The notes under the pieces were generated by a model. It was not told the origin of the DNA. It saw only the letters and a list, made by a program, of their open reading frames with translations, and made no database searches. The position numbers and the translations under genes are program-made. 64,000 bases of DNA from Spartinivicinus poritis (lineage in GTDB: Bacteria; Pseudomonadota; Gammaproteobacteria; Pseudomonadales; Zooshikellaceae), in NCBI RefSeq assembly GCF_028858535.1, contig NZ_JAPMOU010000014.1:1-64000 (forward strand), written 5' to 3'. This document shows, one piece after another, positions 16,683 to 26,450 of this stretch (position 1 is its first letter; each line of letters starts with the position of its first letter).

Positions 16683-17306
16683 TTAAGTTGATGGTTTGTT
16701 AAGCAATGGATCAATAAATTGCCAAATAGTGTTTAGCAAAATAGGTTGAGCTTTAGCGTTTGGGTGTAAATTGTCTTGTTGCAAATATTGTTGCTGTCCC
16801 GCTATATCTTTAAGAAAAAAGGGCATTAATTTAATTTCTTCCTGTACTGCAAGTTGACTATAGCTTTTTTGAAATAGTTCTGTATATCGCTTGCCATAAT
16901 TAGGTGGTATGCGCATTTCCATTAATACCACTTTACTGCCTGTTTTTTTTATCTGTTGAATCATTGTTTGCAGGTTACGCTGCATTTGCGGTATGGGTAG
17001 TCCTCGTAAGCCATCATTTGCTCCTAATTCAAGTAGAACAATTGTGGGCTTGAACTTGTCCAATGTTTTTTCCAGACGAGCCAGGCCGCCAGTGGTGGTC
17101 TCGCCAGAAATACTGGCGTTAACAACTTGGTAGGTTGGATAGTCTTGGGCAATACGTTGTTTTAGTAAGTGTGCCCAGCCTTCATGCTCTTTAAGCCCGT
17201 ACCCTGCACTTAAACTGTCGCCAAATATTAAGAGGGTGTTTGCCTGGCCCAATTGGGGTAAGCTGACGAGCATCAGTAGGAAGAGTGGTTTTAGTAAACG
17301 AATCAT
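16683..17306 (-). CDS. tesA: TesA-type GDSL esterase/thioesterase I
   Basis: A 207-residue periplasmic SGNH hydrolase acting on acyl-CoA thioesters, lysophospholipids and aryl esters (E. coli TesA/ApeA family). The signal peptide is MIRLLKPLFLLMLVSLPQLG-QA, with probable cleavage before NTLLIF. Block I is IFGDSLSAGYG with nucleophile S31, the oxyanion Gly is in SGETTTGG, the Asn is in GANDGLRG, and the catalytic pair is D178/H181 in DNLHPN. The start at 17306 is preferred over upstream in-frame starts because it gives a proper signal peptide and leaves the ybbA promoter region free. It diverges from ybbA by 13 bases, the same arrangement as in E. coli. Confidence 0.93.
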   Translation of the reverse strand: MIRLLKPLFLLMLVSLPQLGQANTLLIFGDSLSAGYGLKEHEGWAHLLKQRIAQDYPTYQVVNASISGETTTGGLARLEKTLDKFKPTIVLLELGANDGLRGLPIPQMQRNLQTMIQQIKKTGSKVVLMEMRIPPNYGKRYTELFQKSYSQLAVQEEIKLMPFFLKDIAGQQQYLQQDNLHPNAKAQPILLNTIWQFIDPLLNKPST

Positions 17307-17319
17307 AAGCGAGGATAGC

Positions 17320-18033
17320 ATGCCAACACCTGTCGTGATTTCTGCAGTGGATTTAGTGAAAAAAGTTACCACAGGTAATACCCAATTAACTATTCTGAAA
17401 GATTTGCAGCTTGCCATCAAGGCTGGCGAAAGTGTTGCTATTGTAGGCGCTTCAGGGGCAGGTAAGTCAACTTTGTTAAGTATACTAGCGGGGCTCGATC
17501 AGCCGACCAGTGGTGAAGTGATTCTTGCGGGTCAACCCATCAGCCATTTGGATGAGGATGGGCGGGCAGCAGTAAGGGCGCAGACCGTTGGCTTTGTTTT
17601 TCAGTCATTTCAATTACTACCAGGACTAACAGCTCTGGAAAACGTGATGTTACCGCTAGAGCTGAATGGAGTTAAAGAAGCAAAAAACTCGGCCATTAAC
17701 TGGCTGACAAAAGTTGGTCTACAAGCACGGCTTGATCACTACCCGAAGCAGTTGTCAGGTGGAGAACAACAGCGAGTGGCCATTGCCAGAGCGTTTGTGG
17801 CAGAGCCAAAAGTATTATTTGCAGATGAGCCGACAGGTAATTTAGACCAGGCAACTGGGGCCACGATTATTGAGCTGCTTTTTGAGCTGAACCAGCAACA
17901 TCAAACCACCTTGATTTTAGTGACCCATGACACCCAGCTAGCAGAGCGATGCCAGCGGCAATTGCACCTGGATGGTGGGCAGTTGCATGAGCAAATCGCT
18001 CATGAACAGGGAGGAGATGCTGCACATGGCTAG
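17320..18033 (+). CDS. ybbA: ABC transporter ATP-binding protein YbbA
   Basis: A 237-residue ATPase of the LolD/MacB-like family, partner of YbbP. Walker A is GASGAGKST, the Q-loop is [12 protein letters not shown], the signature is [15 protein letters not shown], Walker B is [12 protein letters not shown] and the switch His is in LVTHD. The start at 17320 has GAGGA five bases upstream; longer in-frame starts would run into tesA on the other strand. It overlaps ybbP by 8 bases. In E. coli the YbbA-YbbP pair neighbours tesA and has been proposed to act with esterase-type functions at the envelope; the transported substrate remains uncertain. Confidence 0.94.
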   Translation: MPTPVVISAVDLVKKVTTGNTQLTILKDLQLAIKAGESVAIVGASGAGKSTLLSILAGLDQPTSGEVILAGQPISHLDEDGRAAVRAQTVGFVFQSFQLLPGLTALENVMLPLELNGVKEAKNSAINWLTKVGLQARLDHYPKQLSGGEQQRVAIARAFVAEPKVLFADEPTGNLDQATGATIIELLFELNQQHQTTLILVTHDTQLAERCQRQLHLDGGQLHEQIAHEQGGDAAHG

Positions 18034-20524
18034 TTTAGCTCAGTTGGCCTTACGATTGTTGGGCCGAGAGTGGCGTTCAGGGGAGTTGCGGGTCATTATG
18101 CTGGCGTTATTGGTGGCTGTGACAGCAACCACCTCAATCGGCTTTTTTGTCGATAGGCTGGAAAAAACCATGTATCGCCAATCTGCAGAATTACTGGGAG
18201 GAGACTTGCTGATTGGGCGATCTGCCACAGCACCGACAGAATGGTTAGCACAAGCAGAGCAGTTACAGCTTAAGCAAACGGAGCTAATTGAATTTCCCAG
18301 TGTGGTGATTTTTCAGGATCAAATGGTGTTGACTGCTGTTAAGGCGGTTGAGTCACCCTATCCACTAGTGGGTTGGCTCACTACTGGGGCCCAGTTGGAG
18401 GACACAGAAGGGAGTAAGGTTAAACAGTCACCACAGCCTGGAGAAGTTTGGTTAGAACGGCGGCTGTTCCATCAACTTAAGCTGCAACTGGGGGACACGA
18501 TTGAGATGGGGGCAACTCAGTTGAAAGTGACTCAGGTACTGTTGTATGAGTCAGATCGTGGTGGGGATTTTTATACCCTGGCGCCCCGGGCATTAATGAA
18601 TAAAGCAGATCTTGCTGCTGCCGAAATTATCCAACCTGGTAGCCGGGTGCGTTATAAATGGCTGGTGGCAGGAAGTGATATTCAAGTGACTCAGCTACTC
18701 CAGTGGTTAACGCCTCAATTAACCCCAACCGACAAGCTGACTACTTTAAAAGAAGGTCGGCCAGCGTTACATAAAGCGATTAATCGAGCACAACGTTATT
18801 TGGGGTTAGCGACTTTAATGGCTGTCTTATTGGCAGGTGTTGCAGTGGCTATTGGGGCTAAGCATTTTGCTGCCAGGCATTTCGACCAAGTCGCCATTAT
18901 GCGTTGTTTAGGGGGGCAAAGCGCGCTTATTGGCAAACTCTATCTTGGTCAGTTGTTGATATTAGCATTGGTGGTGAGTGCTATTGGTTGCTTGGCTGGT
19001 TTTCTATTGCACTGGACATTTGTGGCCTTGATGTCAGGGCTGTTGCCTGCAGATTTACCCTTGCCGGGCTTTTGGCCTGCATATTTGGGCTTATTAACCG
19101 GCGTGGTGGCAATTCTGGGCTTTGCCTTACCTCCTATTATTTCACTTCAACAAGTGAGTGCATTACGGGTATTTCGGCGGGAGCTAGTACCGCCGCCTTT
19201 ATCTTCCTACCTGATTTATGGTGTGGCTTTTACTGCACTAACTGTACTGCTTTGGCAGTTTACTGGCGAATGGTGGATGACACTGGGGTTATTGATTGCT
19301 GTAGCTGGCGTGGGGTTAGTGGTTTGGTTTGGCTTGCAGTGGGGAGTGAAAATGGTATTTTCACGCATTCAATTATTGCAATGGCCGCTAGCTATCCGAT
19401 TAAGCTTAAACCATATGCAAAGACAGGCTGGACTCACAGCAACACAGTTGCTGGCATTTGGTTTAACTTTGTTAGCAATGGCTGTTATTTTGGTAGTCAG
19501 AACAGATTTGCTTACCCAGTGGCAGCAAGAATTACCACCCAAAACCCCTAATTATTTTGCCATTAATATCCCCTTGGCTGAGCAACAACAAGTCGCTGAC
19601 TGGTTTAATGAGCATAAGATAGAAAACACCCAGTTATATCCTATTATTCGTGGTCGGCTAACGGAAATAAATAGTAAGCCCGTTAAACAGGCGGTATCGA
19701 AAGAGCAGCAGGCGGATAATGCATTAAATCGAGAGCTGAATTTAACCTGGCGACATAAATTGCCTCCCAGAAATGAGTTAGTGACGGGGCAATGGTGGCA
19801 ACCAGACTCAACAAGTCAGGAGGTGTCTATTGAACAGGAACTGGCTGACCGGTTGAATATAAAACTGGGTGATCAGTTGACGTTTACGATTGCTGGACAA
19901 GACTTGGAAGCAACTGTAACCAGCCTCCGCACCGTCAACTGGGAGTCTTTTCAACCGAATTTTTATATGATTTTTCCCAAACCGGTGCTTGAGCCATTTG
20001 CTGCCACTTACTTAACCAGCTTCTATTTACCTGCAGACAAGCAGTATTTGTTGGCTGATTTGGTGAAGCAATTTCCTGCTATCACTTTGTTAGACGTGGC
20101 CGCTATGTTGAATCAAGTACGATTGATTTTGACTCAGGTCACTTCTGCGATTGAATATGTTTTGTTATTTATTTTAATTGCTGGATTAGCAGTATTATAT
20201 GCAGCAATTAAAGGCACACTAGCAGATCGTATTCAAGAAGGGGGGGTGATGCGTGCCTTGGGAGCAAGCCGCCAGCAGATTCGCCAGTGCCAGTTAATTG
20301 AATTTGCCGCTTTAGGTGGCGTCGCAGGGTTGTTGGCGGCGTTAGGCACAGAACTAGTTTGTCGGCTGCTATATAACATCACCTTTGACTTGAGTTACCA
20401 AACCAATGGCTGGCTCTGGCTTAGCTTACCTTTATTGGGCAGTAGCATTATTGCCAGTATTGGACTATGGTCAAGTCGCCGAGTGATAACTGAAAGTCCA
20501 ATGGTGGTATTAAGGGAGAGTTAA
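18026..20524 (+). CDS. ybbP: ABC transporter permease YbbP
   Basis: An 832-residue inner-membrane permease with about ten transmembrane segments in the FtsX/MacB superfamily: one N-terminal TM, a large periplasmic domain, a block of TMs around residues 250-480, a second periplasmic domain, then a C-terminal FtsX domain with three TMs (VMRALGASRQQIR loop). The start at 18026 ([10 protein letters not shown]) follows GGAGGAG with nine-base spacing; upstream in-frame ATGs lie inside ybbA or in the ribosome site. Translationally coupled to ybbA. A repeat element begins immediately after its stop codon. Confidence 0.93.
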   Translation: MASLAQLALRLLGREWRSGELRVIMLALLVAVTATTSIGFFVDRLEKTMYRQSAELLGGDLLIGRSATAPTEWLAQAEQLQLKQTELIEFPSVVIFQDQMVLTAVKAVESPYPLVGWLTTGAQLEDTEGSKVKQSPQPGEVWLERRLFHQLKLQLGDTIEMGATQLKVTQVLLYESDRGGDFYTLAPRALMNKADLAAAEIIQPGSRVRYKWLVAGSDIQVTQLLQWLTPQLTPTDKLTTLKEGRPALHKAINRAQRYLGLATLMAVLLAGVAVAIGAKHFAARHFDQVAIMRCLGGQSALIGKLYLGQLLILALVVSAIGCLAGFLLHWTFVALMSGLLPADLPLPGFWPAYLGLLTGVVAILGFALPPIISLQQVSALRVFRRELVPPPLSSYLIYGVAFTALTVLLWQFTGEWWMTLGLLIAVAGVGLVVWFGLQWGVKMVFSRIQLLQWPLAIRLSLNHMQRQAGLTATQLLAFGLTLLAMAVILVVRTDLLTQWQQELPPKTPNYFAINIPLAEQQQVADWFNEHKIENTQLYPIIRGRLTEINSKPVKQAVSKEQQADNALNRELNLTWRHKLPPRNELVTGQWWQPDSTSQEVSIEQELADRLNIKLGDQLTFTIAGQDLEATVTSLRTVNWESFQPNFYMIFPKPVLEPFAATYLTSFYLPADKQYLLADLVKQFPAITLLDVAAMLNQVRLILTQVTSAIEYVLLFILIAGLAVLYAAIKGTLADRIQEGGVMRALGASRQQIRQCQLIEFAALGGVAGLLAALGTELVCRLLYNITFDLSYQTNGWLWLSLPLLGSSIIASIGLWSSRRVITESPMVVLRES

Positions 20525-20749
20525 ATACCCTTCACGAATGATTTCTAGGTTTTGTTATGACCACCATGGAAGGTGGGAATGCAGTTTATGCAGGAGCATT
20601 TAACAGTCTTCATTCCTAATCACCAAGGATGGTGTGAATGCAGTTAATGCATGGAGCATTTAACTGTCACCCCAATCACCTATTATTTATAGGCTCATGG
20701 GGTTTCGTCACTTGATGGTCGCACCTAAAAACCATTCATATTGGGTATA
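20525..20749 (-). repeat. Interspersed repeat A, copy 2 (inverted, enlarged)
   Basis: A 225-bp element abutting the ybbP stop codon. Its ends (ATACCCTTCACGAATG and the complement of TATACCCAATATGAATGG) and its inner blocks (CCTAGAAATC, GGCTCATGGGG, CGTCACTTGATGGTCGC in either orientation) match the copy at 10566-10648 in inverted orientation. About 130 bp of extra sequence in the middle is an imperfect tandem duplication. Confidence 0.8.
20561..20680 (+). repeat. Imperfect tandem duplication inside repeat A copy 2
   Basis: Two roughly 60-bp units (20561-20624 and 20625-20680), each running from an AAGG(A/T)GG-like start through GAATGCAGTT(T/A)ATGCA and GGAGCATTTAAC(A/T)GTC to AATCACC. Absent from copy 1, so it arose by insertion or expansion in this copy. 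Confidence 0.7.
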
Positions 20750-20826
20750 CTTATACTATTGATGACGAACTATTTGAGCTAAGGAAGGCTATACTCATTA
20801 TAATTGTTACAATTTAACGTCTGTCT

Positions 20827-20969
20827 TAAGGGCATCTCTAAAAGTGCACTTTTTCACGATAGCTGCGTTAGCTCCGTACTCAGGTCCTCATGTATTTCTT
20901 ATACACTGCGGCCTTCCGTGCGTTGCTGCCTTGCTCTCATAAAAAATACGGCTTTTAGAGGTGCCCTTA
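20827..20969 (+). repeat. MITE-like element B with terminal inverted repeats
   Basis: A 143-bp non-coding element with 18-bp inverted ends, TAAGGGCATCTCTAAAAG and the complement of TAAGGGCACCTCTAAAAG (17 of 18 match). The G+C-richer interior has no reading frame. Together with repeat A copy 2 it fills most of the ybbP to Yip1-gene gap. Confidence 0.75.
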
Positions 20970-21007
20970 TATGAAAAGTTGAAAAGGACTTTGATCAGGA
21001 GACAGTT

Positions 21008-21619
21008 ATGATCTTGTTTAATCATGTTTGGGGTTTATTTGCTCACCCTAAAGAAGAATATGATCTTATTAGAAAAGAGACACTGGCTAATAAAAAATAT
21101 TACTTACTGCATGTCTTTATTTTAGCGGCTATCCCGGCAGTAAGCTCTTATTATGGCGCTACTACTGTAGGTTGGTCGATTGGTACTTTGGATAAAGTCA
21201 TTATCGATCACCAAAGTGCTTTGTTGATGTCTGTAGCAGGCTATATGGCAATTTTAGCTGGGATTGTATTTATGGGGCTGTTTATCCATTGGATGGCAAA
21301 AACCTATGGAACCAAGCCAAGCTATACCAAATGTATTGTGTTTGCCGCCTATACAGCAACGCCTATCTATTTTGTTGGCCTTTTAGCGCTTTATCCTAAT
21401 ACTGCTTTGTATTTAATTGGCTCGATTATTGGCGTCGCTTATACCGTTTATTTGCTTTATGTGGGTTTACCTAGAATGATGACAATCCCTGAAGAGCAAG
21501 GCTTTCTATTTGCTACATCTGTCGTGTGTGTTGGCTTGGTATTGCTAGTGACAATGAAAGTGATCACTGCACTCTTTTGGGGAATGGGATTTGGGCCGGG
21601 ATTTGATGTGAGTGTATAA
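21008..21619 (+). CDS. Yip1-family integral membrane protein
   Basis: A 203-residue inner-membrane protein with about five hydrophobic segments (residues roughly 30-50, 70-95, 110-135, 137-155, 170-195). The N terminus, FNHVWGLFAHPKEEYDLIRKE, is the hallmark of bacterial Yip1/DUF1282 proteins, in which a short amphipathic segment ending near an aromatic-Pro turn precedes the TM domain. Function is unknown in bacteria. The start has AGGAGA six bases upstream. It is isolated: repeats lie upstream and a decayed gene downstream. Confidence 0.85.
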   Translation: MILFNHVWGLFAHPKEEYDLIRKETLANKKYYLLHVFILAAIPAVSSYYGATTVGWSIGTLDKVIIDHQSALLMSVAGYMAILAGIVFMGLFIHWMAKTYGTKPSYTKCIVFAAYTATPIYFVGLLALYPNTALYLIGSIIGVAYTVYLLYVGLPRMMTIPEEQGFLFATSVVCVGLVLLVTMKVITALFWGMGFGPGFDVSV

Positions 21620-21917
21620 CTGTTGTACATTTTGTTTTGCTTAAAAGCTTTCTCACAGTGCTGTTGTATAAAAGGCTCTTCTAATAATTGTTTGTTGTCT
21701 CTGATCTTCTGGTAAATTCGCAATCAAGGCGTTGGTTTGAAGGCGTGCTGATGGCCTGTCGAAACTGAGTGTGGGTTTACTAGATGGGCCTGAAAGGCGC
21801 TGCCTGACGGGCTCTTTTACTGTGTTGGCTTGCTTGCAAAGGTAACCTATCTTACACGCAAGCTGACTTGTTCAAGACCCCGTTAGCTTGCGCAGAAGCC
21901 ATAAACAATGAGTGGAG
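21620..21917. other. Gene-free stretch, partly G+C-richer
   Basis: Between the Yip1-family gene and the decayed gene. The part at 21740-21917 is richer in G+C than its surroundings and keeps open reading fragments without a start (for example a segment from about 21808 reading through GNLSYTQADLFKTPLA). It may be an upstream remnant of the same decayed locus. Confidence 0.35.
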
Positions 21918-22362
21918 ATGCCCAAAGATATCCTTGGTAATACGATTTTTGAAGGTAGTCCTACCTCTCAATTGGCAAAGTTGAAAAAAATTGTAATTGT
22001 TAGCCCACCAGAAACAAGGGAGGAGTTAAAAGCAGTTGTAGATGATTATAATAAAAAATATTACCTGCTAAAGAAATAAAACAATATGACTATTATTATC
22101 GTTATTTTTTAGAGAAAGTGATGAAGCTAATTGTCACTATAAACCTGATATTTCAGTATGAGATGAAAGCACGGCTGAATATATAATGAATTCTGATGAT
22201 ATTATAGTGCGTATAGAGTGGAGTACATTTAATGAAAAAAAGCAAAAATACTTACCTGAAATTTATAGCAAATGGTATGTATTTAGAGGTAAAGATGAAC
22301 AAGGCTGCAAAGGAACTAGCATGATTATCATTAAGGAGGGTAAAACGCGTATTCATTGCTAA
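21918..22362 (+). pseudogene. Decayed gene of unknown function
   Basis: Three consecutive reading-frame pieces join into a roughly 145-residue protein. Piece 1, from ATG 21918, starts MPKDILGNTIFEGSP and runs to about 22055. Piece 2 (PAKEIKQYDYYYRYFLEKV, another frame) runs from about 22063 to 22118. Piece 3 (third frame, SDEANCHYKPDISV onward) runs to the stop at 22360-22362. Frame changes lie at an A-run (22053-22058) and near 22115-22125, and a TGA interrupts piece 3 at 22159. The last part, from ATG 22186, could still make 58 residues ending KTRIHC. A strong terminator follows on the same strand, supporting a once-functional gene. I do not recognise the family. Confidence 0.6.
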
Positions 22363-22420
22363 AACTGTCAAACAAATAGAATGGCTTTTGATATGCGAAT
22401 TATGCGCTAGTTAGATTTAT

Positions 22421-22446
22421 AACCCGGCTATAGCCGGGCTTTTTCT
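22421..22446 (+). terminator. Rho-independent terminator after decayed gene
   Basis: Perfect CCCGGC-TATA-GCCGGG stem followed by a T-run on the plus strand. No T-run lies on the other side, so it serves plus-strand transcription from the decayed gene rather than cysZ. Confidence 0.8.
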
Positions 22447-22471
22447 AGGTACTGTTTATGTAAGTTATTAT

Positions 22472-23194
22472 TTATATTTTTTTCCTGTTTAACTCTACCC
22501 ACATGACTGTACCACCAGCCACTGCGGCAGGTATGACTAAAAAGTTAACAAATGGAATAAACATTAATAAATAAACAGTGCCACCAAAGGTCAGGGCATT
22601 GGTGCGACTTTGCTTTAACTGTTCAATCATTTCTTTAAATCCAACCCCATTATTATCGGCGGCATAATCAACGTATTGCACTGAAAGCATCCAGGTGCTG
22701 TAGGCAAACCAGGCAAATGGGGCGATAATATTCAGTACAGGGGTTATGGTGATAAGCAAAAGAATAGCTAACCAGGGCAAATAATACAGCAGTTTACGTA
22801 GTTCTCGACCGATTGCTTTGGGTACAACGACAGCCAGTTGTTGCCAGCTAAAATCTTCTTCGTTTTGATTATTGGTGATTTTCTTTTCGACGGCTTCAGC
22901 CAGAAAACCATGGAAAGGGGAGGCGATGATATTGCCGATGATGCTAAAGGTAAAAAATACCAACAAAAGGGCGGTAATCGCAAAAAAAGGCCATAATAAG
23001 TATTCTAACCAGCTTAGCCAACTGGGCAGGTCGCCAATTAACCAGCCTATCAAGGCGCCAAATTGGCTAAATAATAAAATAAGGGCAGCTGTAAACACAC
23101 AAATATTAAGTAGCAGGGGGAAAACGACAAACTTTCTGAGCCCTGGCTGACTGATGAGCTGTAGTCCTTGAAAAAACTGTTGGGTACCTAGCAT
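22472..23194 (-). CDS. cysZ: Sulfate transporter CysZ (EI24 family)
   Basis: A 240-residue inner-membrane protein that supplies sulfate for cysteine biosynthesis. Four or more long hydrophobic segments occur at about 22-45, 64-93, 140-165 and 200-230. Family features include the N-terminal GLQLISQPGLRKFVVFPL, the polar NIIASPFHGFLAEAVE segment, and SVQYVDYAADNNG. Length is near that of E. coli CysZ (253). It diverges from trxB with 178 bases between. No cys regulon genes adjoin it; the terminator at 22421 is not for this gene. Confidence 0.9.
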   Translation of the reverse strand: MLGTQQFFQGLQLISQPGLRKFVVFPLLLNICVFTAALILLFSQFGALIGWLIGDLPSWLSWLEYLLWPFFAITALLLVFFTFSIIGNIIASPFHGFLAEAVEKKITNNQNEEDFSWQQLAVVVPKAIGRELRKLLYYLPWLAILLLITITPVLNIIAPFAWFAYSTWMLSVQYVDYAADNNGVGFKEMIEQLKQSRTNALTFGGTVYLLMFIPFVNFLVIPAAVAGGTVMWVELNRKKI

Positions 23195-23327
23195 ATAAAA
23201 GAGCCCTTAAATTGTGAGTGTAACCAAATAGATTTTTACTATAACCACCATTGATAATATTTAATCTCAAGTCCAGATGCTAGTGGTGCATCCAAGCAAA
23301 AGAAGCGTCATAATATGGTGCAATTAG

Positions 23328-24332
<1,005 letters not shown>

Positions 24333-24363
24333 GCTTGACTGAAAGTTACTTAAAAATAGCTAT

Positions 24364-24394
24364 AAAAAAAGCAGCCATTTGGCTGCTTTTTTAT
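24364..24394. terminator. Bidirectional terminator between trxB and zapG
   Basis: AAAAAAGCAGCC-ATTT-GGCTGCTTTTTT: a perfect hairpin with A- and T-runs on either side, so it can stop both convergent genes. Confidence 0.92.
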
Positions 24395-24396
24395 GC

Positions 24397-24858
24397 TTAT
24401 GATAAAGAAGGGTTTTCTCGCCTTATTACCCCAAAGTCTTCTGACAGTGTACCTTTTTCTGTTGGGTGCTTTTTGGGAGCGTAATCTTTAGGTGGTTCAA
24501 TTGCATCATGGCGCTCATCAGCTTCTGGCTTTTTACCTGAAACCAAGGCATCTGTAGCCAGTAGAGCATCATTTGCACCTTGCTGCGTTTCTATATCACA
24601 TAATGTAGCAGCAGAGTTTGCGATATGTTGATTAAGGTCTTTGTAGGTTTCAGTGAGCTTGTTGACAAGCTCACGAGTTTGGTTAAAGTGCTCATTAACA
24701 CTTTCGTGATAGCTATTTAGCTCATTTTGTGTTTGCTGTAGCTGGTTTTCCAGCTTATTGCTTTTACTATTGTTGCTTGTCATGAGGTTAAACATATACA
24801 GCAGTGAGGCACCCACCATCACTCCTAAGATAAACCAAATGAGATTTGCTGTTTCCAC
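24397..24858 (-). CDS. zapG: Cell-division/envelope protein ZapG (YhcB, DUF1043)
   Basis: A 153-residue inner-membrane protein with one N-terminal TM (LIWFILGVMVGASLLYMFNL, residues 5-24) carrying the conserved small-residue Gly pattern, then a cytoplasmic coiled coil (about 32-80) and a charged Pro/Lys-rich tail. YhcB/ZapG links envelope synthesis and divisome function in E. coli. It is divergent from zapE with 448 bases between, the same zapG-zapE neighbourhood as in E. coli and Pseudomonas, which supports the assignment. Confidence 0.88.
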   Translation of the reverse strand: METANLIWFILGVMVGASLLYMFNLMTSNNSKSNKLENQLQQTQNELNSYHESVNEHFNQTRELVNKLTETYKDLNQHIANSAATLCDIETQQGANDALLATDALVSGKKPEADERHDAIEPPKDYAPKKHPTEKGTLSEDFGVIRRENPSLS

Positions 24859-25306
24859 AACTAATGCCTCTAATGTTTGTCGTTCCTATCTATAGGGTTG
24901 CTGAATTTTATTGGTTATTACCAGCAACTTACTTGCCAAGAGTGGTCGGCATATTACCGATACCTGCGAGTACTATTGTTATTTTGTCGTATAACTCGTT
25001 TTGCTCTAAGCAGCCTGAAGCTAAAGCACCATTGTTTTAGCTTATGCCCCTAAATTAGCTATTTTTTGATTTGATGTATACCCTTTGTATGTGATTTTTA
25101 GAAGTACAATCAAGCACCTAAGGTCAGTCAGCTCTATTCTTATGGCATTGTTGGCTGATACCCCTAGTTTAGCTGGTTATGTCAGAAAATTTAGCACTTG
25201 AGGACAAGTTTATTGCGGCTTATAACGAATTGCACAATGTTTTCAAGGTAGTTAAAGTGGCGCTCACAAAATCAACGCAACAGTTAATGGGTTAGGTTCA
25301 GTTGTT
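24859..25306. other. Divergent intergenic region zapG-zapE
   Basis: About 450 bases with no convincing gene. A 38-codon frame (25179-25295) lacks a ribosome site and known homology. The region must hold the divergent zapG and zapE promoters, but no strong consensus was picked. Confidence 0.4.
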
Positions 25307-26413
25307 ATGACACCTTGGGAGCGCTATCAACAAGACTTGCTTCGAGAAGACTTCAGTTACGATGCCGAGCAGGAAAAGGCAGTAAAACATTTGCAGCGGC
25401 TTTATGAAGATCTGATTATTGCTCAGCAAGAGCAATCTAAGCCAGTGACAGGCTGGTTAAAATGGTTTGGTCAAAAAAAGCCAGTTGAACCCTGCCAGGG
25501 TTTGTATTTCTGGGGGGGGGTTGGTCGAGGAAAGACTTATCTAGTAGATACTTTTTTTGACAGTCTGCCATTCGAAAATAAAATGCGTACACATTTTCAC
25601 CGGTTTATGCAGCGGGTACATCAGGAATTAAAAACCCTGAAAGGTGAAAAAAACCCGTTAACTATCGTGGCAAAGCGGCTTAGTGATGAGGCTAGCGTTA
25701 TTTGCTTTGATGAGTTTTTTGTGTCGGATATAACCGATGCGATGATTTTAGGTGGGTTGTTTGAGCAACTGTTTGCTAACGGGGTTACTTTAGTAGCAAC
25801 GTCAAATATTGTACCCAATGAGTTGTATAAAGATGGCTTGCAGCGTCAACGCTTTTTACCTGCAATTGAATTGGTAGAAAAATATACTGAAGTAGTTAAT
25901 GTAGATAGTGGTATTGATTATCGGCTGAGGGTTTTAGAGCAGGCAGAAATTTATCATCACCCATTAAGTGCTCAAGCAACAGCCAGTATGGAAGACAGTT
26001 TTAGCCGACTGGTGCCAGATAAAGCGCATACTACTGAAAATGAGCCGCTGGTTATTGAAGGGCGAACCATCACTGCATTGAAGTGTTGCGATGATGTTGT
26101 CTGGTTTAGTTTTAACGAGTTGTGTGATGGGCCGCGAAGCCAGAATGACTACATTGAGCTGGCTAAGATATTTCACACGGTTTTGCTTAGTGATATACCG
26201 CAACTGACTGCTAGCAATGATGATCAGGCGCGCCGGTTTGTTAATTTAATTGATGAGTTTTACGACCGTAACGTCAAAGTGATTATGTCGGCTGAAGTGG
26301 CAATTCCGAATATTTATCAAGGTACTCAATTAGCCTTTGTTTATGAAAGAACAACCAGTAGGATGTTGGAAATGCAGTCTCATGAATATTTGGGACGAGC
26401 GCATAAGGCTTAA
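25307..26413 (+). CDS. zapE: Cell-division ATPase ZapE (AFG1/YhcM family)
   Basis: A 368-residue cytoplasmic AAA-like ATPase that associates with FtsZ and affects Z-ring stability in E. coli. Walker A is FWGGVGRGKT (K76), Walker B is ICFDEFFVSD, sensor Asn is in VATSNIVPNELY, and the C-terminal region shows NLIDEFYDRNVKVIMSAE and ERTTSRMLEMQS. Length is typical of ZapE. The start at 25307 (MTPWERYQQDL) matches the family's N terminus. It is followed by a G/C-run repeat in the gap to convergent tas. Confidence 0.95.
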   Translation: MTPWERYQQDLLREDFSYDAEQEKAVKHLQRLYEDLIIAQQEQSKPVTGWLKWFGQKKPVEPCQGLYFWGGVGRGKTYLVDTFFDSLPFENKMRTHFHRFMQRVHQELKTLKGEKNPLTIVAKRLSDEASVICFDEFFVSDITDAMILGGLFEQLFANGVTLVATSNIVPNELYKDGLQRQRFLPAIELVEKYTEVVNVDSGIDYRLRVLEQAEIYHHPLSAQATASMEDSFSRLVPDKAHTTENEPLVIEGRTITALKCCDDVVWFSFNELCDGPRSQNDYIELAKIFHTVLLSDIPQLTASNDDQARRFVNLIDEFYDRNVKVIMSAEVAIPNIYQGTQLAFVYERTTSRMLEMQSHEYLGRAHKA

Positions 26414-26450
26414 TAATGAAGGGGGTGGAGAGTTATGGCGAGATCCATAA

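Noticed and set aside
18904-19551. 215-codon plus-strand frame inside ybbP
   Set aside because: Shadow frame of a conserved permease; hydrophobic only because the real frame is.
20561-20680. Tandem units considered as a CRISPR-like array
   Set aside because: Only two imperfect units with no spacers and no cas genes.
24846-25040. 64-codon frame with a TTG start between zapG and zapE
   Set aside because: Overlaps the zapG start on the other strand and lacks a ribosome site.
25074-25090. TATACCC-like sequence as a third copy of repeat A
   Set aside because: Matches stop after ten bases; no inner blocks or second end nearby.
25179-25295. 38-codon frame starting MSENLALEDKF before zapE
   Set aside because: No Shine-Dalgarno and no recognised family; kept only as a weak possibility.
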